From contig JBOGZI010000272.1 in assembly GCA_050697275.1 (NCBI GenBank), positions 1-18,331 on the forward strand: a DNA stretch of 18,331 nucleotides. The letters are read 5' to 3'. A model generated the notes under the pieces. That model did not search any database and was not told where the DNA came from. It saw only the letters and a program-made list of their open reading frames with translations. Of this stretch, positions 7,463 to 13,732 are shown piece after piece (the first letter of the stretch is position 1; each line of letters opens with the position of its first letter). The DNA is from JBOGZI01 sp050697275. GTDB lineage: Bacteria > Actinomycetota > Thermoleophilia > Solirubrobacterales > 70-9. Both the position numbers and the translations under genes were made by a program.

Positions 7463-8455
7463 CTTCGCGAAGAAGGCCGCGGCGTCGATGCCGCGGTCGA
7501 AGCGCGACCAGCTCTCCCCCTCGGCGAGCTCGCGCTCGAGGCGGTCGAAGCTGCCCAGCTTGCCGCCGAGGTTGTCCAGCATGTGCACCAGGGTGGCCTC
7601 GCGGGTGCAGGGGACGACCGGCGAGCCGTGCTCGAGCGAGCCGTGGTGGGAGAGGATGATGTGCAGGATCGCCTGGGCGAGGCCCAGGTCGAAGCCGTCG
7701 ATTTCCTCGATCTGGCGCCGCACCATGTAATAGCCGAGCGGGATCTCGGCCTGGAGGCGGCCGGCGTCGGTGAGCTCGATCGCCAGCGGGTCGTCGTTGT
7801 AGGCCTCGGTCTTGCCGATGTCGTGCAGCAGCGCGCCGGTGACGGCGATGTCGCGGTCGATCCCGCCGAACAGAGCGGCGGCCGCGCTCACCCCCTGCGC
7901 CACCGAGACGGTGTGCTCCAGCAGGCCGCCGACGTAGGCCTGGTGGTAGTGCTTGGCGGCGGGCGCGTCGCGGAAGCGCCGCCAGCGATCGCTTTCCGGC
8001 GAGAAGAAGCGGTCGAGCAGCGCCCGCAGCGATGGCTCCTGAATGGTCTCGAGCAGGTCCCGCAGCTCCTCCTCGAGCGTCCCGATCGGCTTCGGGGGCC
8101 CCTCGACGAGCTCGTCGCGCTCGTACTCGTGGGGCTGGGCGGGGCGGACCGAGCCCAGCTTGATCTGCTTGCCGAACTGGGGGTGGACCGAGAAGCGGCC
8201 CGCGACCACCACGATCGCGCCCGGCGCGCAGGAGTCGAAGCACTCCGCCACGTCCTCCCAGGCGATCGCCGGCACCGTGCCACTGCGATCCCCGAGCACC
8301 ACGCGCAGGAAGTCCTCGCCGTTGCGCTTCTGGCGCAGCTCGCGCTCGCGCACCACGAACACGGCCGAGATCGCCTCCCCGTCAGCGAGCTCGCTCAGGT
8401 TGCGCTGCTCCGCGCCCCCGGCTCCGTTTCCGTTCTCGAACAGCGTCTCCGCCAT
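7451..8455 (-). CDS. yhaM: 3'-5' exoribonuclease, OB-fold plus HD domain (YhaM type)
   Basis: The product is 334 residues from ATG 8455. The N-terminal OB-fold (about 17-105) has the strand-rich pattern ISAVFVVRERELRQKRNG, then FLRVVLGDRSGTVPAIAWED, as in nucleic-acid-binding tRNA_anti domains. The C-terminal HD phosphohydrolase domain (about 165-320) has the metal ligands H181 (LLEHT), H211-D212 (LLHDIGK), H270-H271 (SHHG) and D294 (HMLDNL). This order and size match YhaM of Firmicutes (about 314 residues), an Mn-dependent 3'-5' exonuclease acting on RNA and single-stranded DNA. The frame is open upstream to 8968, but homology-like sequence begins only at MAETLF. A TACCGT box lies 10 nt before the ATG. 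The gene is convergent with the collagen-like gene, 28 nt away. The family is firm; the symbol is by architecture, not a confirmed orthologue. Confidence 0.85.
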   Translation of the reverse strand: MAETLFENGNGAGGAEQRNLSELADGEAISAVFVVRERELRQKRNGEDFLRVVLGDRSGTVPAIAWEDVAECFDSCAPGAIVVVAGRFSVHPQFGKQIKLGSVRPAQPHEYERDELVEGPPKPIGTLEEELRDLLETIQEPSLRALLDRFFSPESDRWRRFRDAPAAKHYHQAYVGGLLEHTVSVAQGVSAAAALFGGIDRDIAVTGALLHDIGKTEAYNDDPLAIELTDAGRLQAEIPLGYYMVRRQIEEIDGFDLGLAQAILHIILSHHGSLEHGSPVVPCTREATLVHMLDNLGGKLGSFDRLERELAEGESWSRFDRGIDAAAFFAKRAA

Positions 8456-8465
8456 CAGGCCTTTG

Positions 8466-8471
8466 ACGGTA
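8466..8471 (-). promoter_or_regulatory. Candidate -10 box (TACCGT) of the exoribonuclease gene
   Basis: Read on the minus strand, TACCGT fits TANNNT and lies 10 nt upstream of ATG 8455, which predicts a leader of only a few bases. No clear -35 is visible. Part of a recurring pattern of TANNNT boxes close to start codons in this window. Confidence 0.3.
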
Positions 8472-8551
8472 GAGGCGCGGGCGGACAGGACTCTCCGGCT
8501 GTGTTCACATCCGGTGAGTCGCGCGGGGCCCCGTGATCTGACCCCGGACGC

Positions 8552-8557
8552 GATAAT
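8552..8557 (+). promoter_or_regulatory. Candidate -10 box (GATAAT) ahead of the leader ORF
   Basis: GATAAT matches the TATAAT consensus at five of six positions, unusual in such GC-rich DNA. The ATG at 8565 starts 7 nt downstream, exactly where transcription should begin, which suggests a leaderless message for the 28-codon ORF. No convincing -35 was seen. Confidence 0.4.
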
Positions 8558-8564
8558 CCGGCCG

Positions 8565-8651
8565 ATGGGGAGGTGCCTGCTTCGCGATCGCGATTTCCGC
8601 CTGGTCGCCGGGCGCGCCGGCCTGCTGGCCGTCGAGCCGGAGCGAAGCTGA
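8565..8651 (+). CDS. Possible 28-residue leader ORF upstream of the phosphatidyltransferase
   Basis: The ORF encodes an arginine-rich 28-residue peptide beginning MGRCLLRDRDFRLVAGR. Its stop TGA (8649-8651) overlaps the ATG of the next gene by one base (TGATG), the usual arrangement for translational coupling by re-initiation. A GATAAT box 7 nt before its ATG would make it leaderless. It has no recognisable domain and is short enough to occur by chance in GC-rich DNA. If real, it could serve as a cis-acting leader rather than a functional protein. Confidence 0.3.
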   Translation: MGRCLLRDRDFRLVAGRAGLLAVEPERS

Positions 8652-9349
8652 TGGCGGAGCCCCGCAAGGGCAAGGGCGTCGAGGCCGAGCGCGAGCCCAA
8701 CTTCCTCTTCGCGCCGCTGGAGCGCCGCTTCCTGCCCTGGCTGGCCGGGAAGCTGCCGCGCCGGGTGCTCCCCGACGACATGACCGCGATCGGGGTGCTC
8801 GCCGCCCTCGGCGTCTGCGCCGCCTACCAGCTCTCCAACGACGGCAACGGCTGGCTCTGGGCGGCGAGCGGGCTGCTGGTCCTGCAGTGGCTGGGCGACA
8901 GCCTCGACGGCACCCTCGCCCGGGTCCGCAAGATCCAGCGGCCCAAGTACGGCTACTACCTCGATCACATCGTCGACGCGATCGCCACCGCGGCGATCGG
9001 CCTCGGCCTCGGCCTGTCGCCCTTCATGCTGCTCTCGATCGGCGCCCTGATCGTGGTCGGCTACCTGATCCTCTCGATCAACGTCTACCTGGAGAGCATG
9101 GCCTTCGGCCGCTTCCGGCTCGGCTACGGCTACCTCGGGCCGACCGATATCCGCGCCGTCCTGATCCTGCTCAACACCGCCCTGGCGCTCGAGCTCGGCC
9201 TCGACTTCACCATCCTCGAGCTGAAGATGACCGTGTTCGACGTGATCGGGCTGGCGATCGTGGCGGTGATGCTGGCCCTGCTCGCGGCGCGCGTCTTCGG
9301 CAACCTGCGCGAGCTGGCGAAGCAGGAGCCCGCGGCGCCCCGCCGCTGA
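8651..9349 (+). CDS. CDP-alcohol phosphatidyltransferase family membrane enzyme
   Basis: The product is 232 residues from ATG 8651, preceded by GGAG 8 nt upstream. The diagnostic metal- and CDP-binding motif is present around 83-109: D83, D86-G87, A90-R91, G101, D105 and D109 (seen as GDSLDGTLAR, then GYYLDHIVD). Several hydrophobic helices follow or flank it (about 46-61, 66-82, 110-147, 167-183, 195-213), giving roughly six membrane spans. Enzymes of this family move a phosphatidyl or phospho-alcohol group from a CDP-activated donor to an alcohol, making phosphatidylglycerol phosphate, phosphatidylinositol phosphate, cardiolipin, ethanolamine or choline lipids. A longer in-frame start at 8573 is possible but adds only an arginine/proline-rich stretch. 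The exact lipid cannot be assigned from the motif. It is followed 62 nt downstream by an exported acylase gene. Confidence 0.88.
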   Translation: MAEPRKGKGVEAEREPNFLFAPLERRFLPWLAGKLPRRVLPDDMTAIGVLAALGVCAAYQLSNDGNGWLWAASGLLVLQWLGDSLDGTLARVRKIQRPKYGYYLDHIVDAIATAAIGLGLGLSPFMLLSIGALIVVGYLILSINVYLESMAFGRFRLGYGYLGPTDIRAVLILLNTALALELGLDFTILELKMTVFDVIGLAIVAVMLALLAARVFGNLRELAKQEPAAPRR

Positions 9350-9392
9350 GCCCGAGGCCGATCGCCGGAATCGCGGCCGGGGGACGTTCTGT

Positions 9393-9398
9393 TAGCGT
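9393..9398 (+). promoter_or_regulatory. Candidate -10 box (TAGCGT) of the acylase gene
   Basis: TAGCGT fits TANNNT and lies 13 nt before ATG 9412, inside the 62-nt gap after the phosphatidyltransferase gene. If used, the acylase would have its own promoter and a leader of about 6 nt. No -35 is evident, so confidence is low. Confidence 0.25.
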
Positions 9399-9411
9399 CC
9401 AGGCCGCCAGG

Positions 9412-11937
9412 ATGGCGGCTTCGACACCCGGGAATCGGGGATATGCGCTGAACAAGGGGACTCGGTGCCTCCTAGTGGCGGTCTGCGCCCTCGTCACCTG
9501 GGGGATGGCGGCCGCTCCGGCCTTTGCCGCCAAGGACCGGGCGATCATCGCCCGCAACATCCTCCCCTCCGGTCAGTACCAGCTGGCGGGGCCGGGTGCC
9601 GCCGACCAGGCCCAGCTCTACAACGGGCTCACGCCCCTGTTCGACCGCATCGGCAACTCGGACCTGTTCACCTACTTCAAGTCCGAGAGGCTCGAGATCG
9701 AGGACGGGCCGACCACCAGCGAGTCGGTTCCCTTCGGCGGCGTCACCATCCTTCGCGACCGCTTCAACGTCCCCCACATCTATTCGCAGACCCGCCGAGG
9801 CGGGATCCAGGCCGCCGGCTGGGTCCTGGCCCAGGATCGCGGGCTGCTGCTCGAGCAGGCCCGCTACAACGCCAGGGTCGCCGCAATCGACGCGCCCGGG
9901 CTGAGCGCGATCGAGCTGGTCTCCACTCTGCAGAACTTCCGGCCCAGCGCCCAGACCGAGTCCTTCCTCGCCCAGCAGACCAAGGTGCTGCAGCGCCACG
10001 GCAAGGAGGGTCGGGCGCTGCTGAGGGACATCGACGCCTTCCTCGAGGGGATCAACGCTCAGCTCGCCGCGACCCAGTCGCCGAGCGCCGCCTGGACCCG
10101 CAACGACGTCTACGCGGTCAACGCGCTCAAGGGCCAGTTCCTCGGTCAGGGCGGGGGCGACGAGGCGAGGCGCTCGGAGTTCCTCAACGGGCTCCAGAAG
10201 CAGCTCGGCGCTCGAGGCGGATTCGCCGCCTATAACGACCTGCGTCAGTTCAAGAACCCGAAGAGCGTCACCACCGTGGAGGGGAAGTTCCCCTACGGAG
10301 CGATCCCGCGCAGCCACCCCGGCAGCGTCGTGCTCGACCACAAGAGCTTCCAGGAGACGCCGGCGGTGCCACCCACCTTGGCGAACAGGCTCAGCTCGGA
10401 GCCGCCCAACGCCAGCAACGTGCTGATGGTCGCGGGCGACCGCTCGACCACCGGCCACCCGATCATGGTCGGCGGCCCCCAGATCAGCTACTTCATGCCG
10501 GGCCTCGTCTACGAGATGGACATGCACGCCCCCAAGCTCAACTGGCGCGGCGCGACCTCGGCGCCGTTCCCGGGCTACCTGCTGATCGGCCGCACTGACC
10601 GCTTCGCCACCACCCTGACCTCGGCGGGCGCCGACATCATCGACCAGTACGCCGAGACCCTCTGCGGGGACGGCTCCACGATGTACCGCTACAAGGGCAA
10701 GTGCCGCTCGATGGGGCGCTTCGACGCGGGCACGCTGAACGGCCAGCCGGTCAGCTTCCTCACCACCGTTCACGGTCCCGTGGCCGGATACGCGACGGTC
10801 GGCGGGCGCAGGGTCGCGATCTCCTCGAAGCGCTCGAGCAGGGGCAGGGACGTGGTCGACCAGCTCTTCTTCCGCCGCGTCTCCAGCGGCCAGGTGAAGA
10901 GCCCGGAGGACTTCCTCGAGGCCGCCTCGCTCACCCCGCAGACCTTCAACTCCTTCTATCTGGACAACCAGCACTTCGCCGAGTTCACCAGCGGCCGCCT
11001 GCCGATCCGCAACCCGAAGGTCGACCCGGGGCTGCCGACCAAGGGGACCGGCAAGTACGAGTGGATGGGGTTCCTGGCGCCGGAGGAGCACCCCCAGGGC
11101 GTCGACAACAGGCGCGGCTTCATGACCAACTGGAACAACGGCGCGGCGCGCGGCTTCGGCGCCGCCGATGACTCCTGGGGCAGGAACGGCTCGGTGGGCC
11201 GCAACAACCTGCTCAACTTCAACCTGAAGCGGCTCGGGAGGAACGGCAAGTGGTCGCCCGCCTCGGTGACCGCGGCGATGAACGCGGCCGCGACCCAGGA
11301 CGTGCGGGCGATCGTCATGGTTCCGCTGCTCGCCAGGCTGCTGCAGGGCACCCCCGCTCCCTCCGCCCAGGCCCAGCAGATGCTCGACCTGCTCGAGGAC
11401 TGGCGGGCCGCCGGGGGGAACCGCCTCGACCTGTCCGGCGACGGCAAGATCGACCATCCCGGCGCGGCGATCATGGACGGCGCCTACCCCCTGATCGTCG
11501 GCAACGCGCTGGCCAAGATCGCGCCGCTGCAACCCGAGCTCGACTCACTCTTCAGCCGCTTCGATGCGCCTCCGGACGGACAGTTCTCGGGCTGGTACCA
11601 GTACTTCGACCGCGACATCCGGGCGCTGCTCGCCAAGCGGCGTCTCCCGGATCAGTTCAGGCTCGCCTACTGCGGCAACGGCAGCCTCGGGGCCTGCCGG
11701 CAGTCGATCTGGGCGGCGATCCAGGCGGCCGCCGAGCAGCTGGCCACCGAGCAGGGCACCCCGATCCCGTCTCTCTGGCGGGCGGACGCCACCGCCGAGG
11801 AGATCAAGTTCACCCCGCTTCCCTTGATCACGATGCGCTACACGAACCGCCCCAGCGGCATCCAGCAGGTGATCTCCTTCGGCGGCAAGCCCAAGAAGGA
11901 GAAGAAGCGGGGCAAGGGGAAGACGCGCGGGAAGTAG
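9412..11937 (+). CDS. Secreted penicillin-acylase family Ntn hydrolase
   Basis: The product is 841 residues from ATG 9412; the frame is open further upstream but that part only shadows the previous gene. Residues about 17-40 form a signal peptide (CLLVAVCALVTWGMAAAPAFAA). The alpha-chain region includes VTILRDRFNVPHIYSQT (111-127) and GWVLAQDRGLLLEQAR. The beta chain should begin at Ser335 in PNASNVLMVAG, released by self-cleavage after Ala334, making Ser335 the N-terminal nucleophile. Then come IMVGGPQISYFMPG, the calcium-type DIIDQYAE (408-415) and HGPV (454-457). These match penicillin G acylase closely in order and wording. Family members cleave amides such as beta-lactam side chains, acyl-homoserine lactones or lipopeptides after export; which one applies here is unknown. 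The C-terminus is a lysine-rich tail (826-841). A ceramidase-like gene follows after 54 nt on the same strand. Confidence 0.9.
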   Translation: MAASTPGNRGYALNKGTRCLLVAVCALVTWGMAAAPAFAAKDRAIIARNILPSGQYQLAGPGAADQAQLYNGLTPLFDRIGNSDLFTYFKSERLEIEDGPTTSESVPFGGVTILRDRFNVPHIYSQTRRGGIQAAGWVLAQDRGLLLEQARYNARVAAIDAPGLSAIELVSTLQNFRPSAQTESFLAQQTKVLQRHGKEGRALLRDIDAFLEGINAQLAATQSPSAAWTRNDVYAVNALKGQFLGQGGGDEARRSEFLNGLQKQLGARGGFAAYNDLRQFKNPKSVTTVEGKFPYGAIPRSHPGSVVLDHKSFQETPAVPPTLANRLSSEPPNASNVLMVAGDRSTTGHPIMVGGPQISYFMPGLVYEMDMHAPKLNWRGATSAPFPGYLLIGRTDRFATTLTSAGADIIDQYAETLCGDGSTMYRYKGKCRSMGRFDAGTLNGQPVSFLTTVHGPVAGYATVGGRRVAISSKRSSRGRDVVDQLFFRRVSSGQVKSPEDFLEAASLTPQTFNSFYLDNQHFAEFTSGRLPIRNPKVDPGLPTKGTGKYEWMGFLAPEEHPQGVDNRRGFMTNWNNGAARGFGAADDSWGRNGSVGRNNLLNFNLKRLGRNGKWSPASVTAAMNAAATQDVRAIVMVPLLARLLQGTPAPSAQAQQMLDLLEDWRAAGGNRLDLSGDGKIDHPGAAIMDGAYPLIVGNALAKIAPLQPELDSLFSRFDAPPDGQFSGWYQYFDRDIRALLAKRRLPDQFRLAYCGNGSLGACRQSIWAAIQAAAEQLATEQGTPIPSLWRADATAEEIKFTPLPLITMRYTNRPSGIQQVISFGGKPKKEKKRGKGKTRGK

Positions 11938-11991
11938 GGCGCCCGGCATCGAACCGGCGAGAGAAGAACCCAGCTTTGTAAGTATGCGCGC

Positions 11992-13587
11992 ATGCTTGCG
12001 GGGACGAGGAGGCAAGCGCGGGCGTCGGGGCTCGCCGTCGTTGCCATGCTGCTGGCCCTCGCCGCGATTCTGCTGATCCCGCTCGTTGGCGCCACGAGCG
12101 CGGATGGCGTCCCCCGGCTCGGCAAGAAGGCTCCGCCCGCGCACGGGTTCAAGGGCTACCGCGTCGGCATCGCCGAACGCTCGATCAACCCCGATCCCGA
12201 CGGCACCTTCGCCGGCCAACCCGTCTACCTGGGCGGCTACGGGATCGGCGGCGGCAGTCCCGTCTTCGAGGGCCGCCCTGCGACGGGCATCCTCGGCGTC
12301 GGACCGAGCGTGCGCGCCTTCGCCGTGGCCGACCGCACCGGAAGCGCGTTCGCGATCGCCGACGTCGAGACCCAGGGATGGTTCGTCGCCACCAAGGACG
12401 GGCCCTACGGCCTGCTCGACATGCGCAAGGCCGTTGAGGAGCGAACCGGCGGCAGGCTCGACGCCGAGCGGGTCGTGGTCCAGACCGACCACAGCCACGC
12501 CGGAGCCGACACGATCGGCGTCTGGGGCGGGGTGCCGGTCGAGTACCGCCGCTTCATCGTCGAGCAGACCGTCGACGCGATCGTCGAGGCCTACGAGACG
12601 ATGCGCCCCGGCAGGCTCTTCTACGGCACGGCGCCCGGGGCCGACCTGCTCTCGAACCAATTCGACTACGACGAGGCGAACGGCAACGACGTGCTCGACT
12701 CCGACGTCCGCGTGCTGCAGGCACGCGATGACGAGGGGGAGCCGGTGGCGACGCTGCTCAACTTCTCGGCCCATGCCACGGTGCTCGGCTCGGGCAACAC
12801 GAAGATCTCCGGCGACTGGGTCCAGGCGGCCAACCCGCTGCTCGAGCAGCGCTTCGGCGGCGAGGCGATGACGGTGGTCGGGACGCTCGGGCGCACCCAG
12901 CCTGGCGACCGCGGCTGCAGCGACCCGGGCGCGACCGGCGAGGACGCGCAGAACCTCTGCAGGCTGCACGACTACGCCGCCCGGGTGGTGGACCGCGCGG
13001 CCGACGCCGTCGCCGCGGCCGAGCCCATCGCGGGCGACATCGTCGATGCCCGCTCCTACCTGATCGAGGATGTCTCCTCCAACGCGCTCATCCTCGGCCT
13101 CGCCTACGGGGGCGAGCCGATCGGGGTGCCGATCAACCGGGCGCTCACGCCGCCCTGGCTGACCGGCAACGTGCTCGGCACCGTCACCGCCAGCGCCCGG
13201 ATCGGCGACGTCCTGCTCTCCTCCGGCCCGGGCGAGATGTACCCGCAGATCCCGCTCAAGGCCGCGGAGATCGTGCCGGCGCGCGGCTACATGACCGCGG
13301 GCCTAGCCAACGACCAGCTGGGATACCTGATCGCTCCGTTCGAGGCCTACCCGGAGCCGATCCGCCGCTCCTTCTTCAACCAGGAGGGGGACGAGGTGAG
13401 CCCGATCGACAACGACAACTACTTCTTCAACGTCTCCCACACCATGGGCGAGCGGGTGACGTGCTCCCTGCTCCGCGGGGCCGGCGAGGTTCTCGGCAGA
13501 GGCCTGGAGTACCGCAGCCGCTACGACCGCTGCGCGGCGTTCGCCAACGACCTGCTCTTCGAGCACGGGGCCGACACGGGCTTCTGA
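11992..13587 (+). CDS. Exported neutral/alkaline ceramidase-like amidohydrolase
   Basis: The product is 531 residues. An N-terminal hydrophobic segment (about 13-36) is a signal peptide or anchor. The rest resembles the catalytic domain of neutral/alkaline non-lysosomal ceramidases: VGIAERSINP (58-67), the zinc-type histidines in QTDHSHAGAD (H167, H169), NFSAHATVLG (H261), GPGEMYPQ (E415) and NDQLGYLIAP (Y445). In the Pseudomonas enzyme zinc is held by two His, a Glu and a Tyr, all with counterparts here. However, the GDVSPN-like stretch carrying the catalytic serine appears replaced by GTLGRTQPGD (297-306), with no serine. So it may cleave another amide, or use another residue. Cys309, Cys323, Cys475-region and Cys520-region residues could form disulfides. 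No Shine-Dalgarno is seen; TGTAAGTAT lies just upstream of the ATG. It follows the acylase by 54 nt, possibly in one transcript. Confidence 0.82.
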   Translation: MLAGTRRQARASGLAVVAMLLALAAILLIPLVGATSADGVPRLGKKAPPAHGFKGYRVGIAERSINPDPDGTFAGQPVYLGGYGIGGGSPVFEGRPATGILGVGPSVRAFAVADRTGSAFAIADVETQGWFVATKDGPYGLLDMRKAVEERTGGRLDAERVVVQTDHSHAGADTIGVWGGVPVEYRRFIVEQTVDAIVEAYETMRPGRLFYGTAPGADLLSNQFDYDEANGNDVLDSDVRVLQARDDEGEPVATLLNFSAHATVLGSGNTKISGDWVQAANPLLEQRFGGEAMTVVGTLGRTQPGDRGCSDPGATGEDAQNLCRLHDYAARVVDRAADAVAAAEPIAGDIVDARSYLIEDVSSNALILGLAYGGEPIGVPINRALTPPWLTGNVLGTVTASARIGDVLLSSGPGEMYPQIPLKAAEIVPARGYMTAGLANDQLGYLIAPFEAYPEPIRRSFFNQEGDEVSPIDNDNYFFNVSHTMGERVTCSLLRGAGEVLGRGLEYRSRYDRCAAFANDLLFEHGADTGF

Positions 13588-13639
13588 TCGCGAGGGTTCC
13601 GCCTTCGCCCGCGTCTCCCCGTCGTGCCGGCCCTGCTAG

Positions 13640-13712
13640 TGGCGAGGGCCAGAATCGAACTGGCGACACCACGATTTTCAGTCGTGTGCTCTACCAACTG
13701 AGCTACCTCGCC
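13640..13712 (-). tRNA. tRNA-Phe (GAA)
   Basis: The minus strand folds as a 73-nt cloverleaf. The acceptor stem GGCGAGG pairs with CCTCGCC, followed by discriminator A. The D stem is GCTC/GAGC with loop AGTTGGTA. The anticodon stem CACGA/TCGTG holds loop CTGAAAA, so the anticodon is GAA (phenylalanine). The variable loop is GTGTC, and the T stem GCCAG/CTGGC carries loop TTCGATT. The 3' CCA is not encoded; the next bases are CTA, so it must be added enzymatically. It lies 52 nt past the ceramidase-like gene, on the opposite strand, and 20 nt beyond the 3' end of the LVIVD gene. Confidence 0.96.
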
Positions 13713-13732
13713 CGCAGGAGCAAAGGCTAGCG

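Noticed and set aside
9472..11532. 686-codon minus-strand frame opposite the acylase gene
   Set aside because: Low-complexity shadow without recognisable domains; the plus strand matches penicillin acylase in motif order.
11984..11993. Palindrome ATGCGCGCAT overlapping the ceramidase-like start codon
   Set aside because: Only 10 bp and made mostly of GC steps, so expected by chance in this composition; it resembles the 2054-2068 dyad only weakly.
13640..13712. tRNA-Phe gene as an integration (att) site
   Set aside because: No integrase and no second copy of the tRNA 3' end was seen in the window; flanking genes are chromosomal in style.
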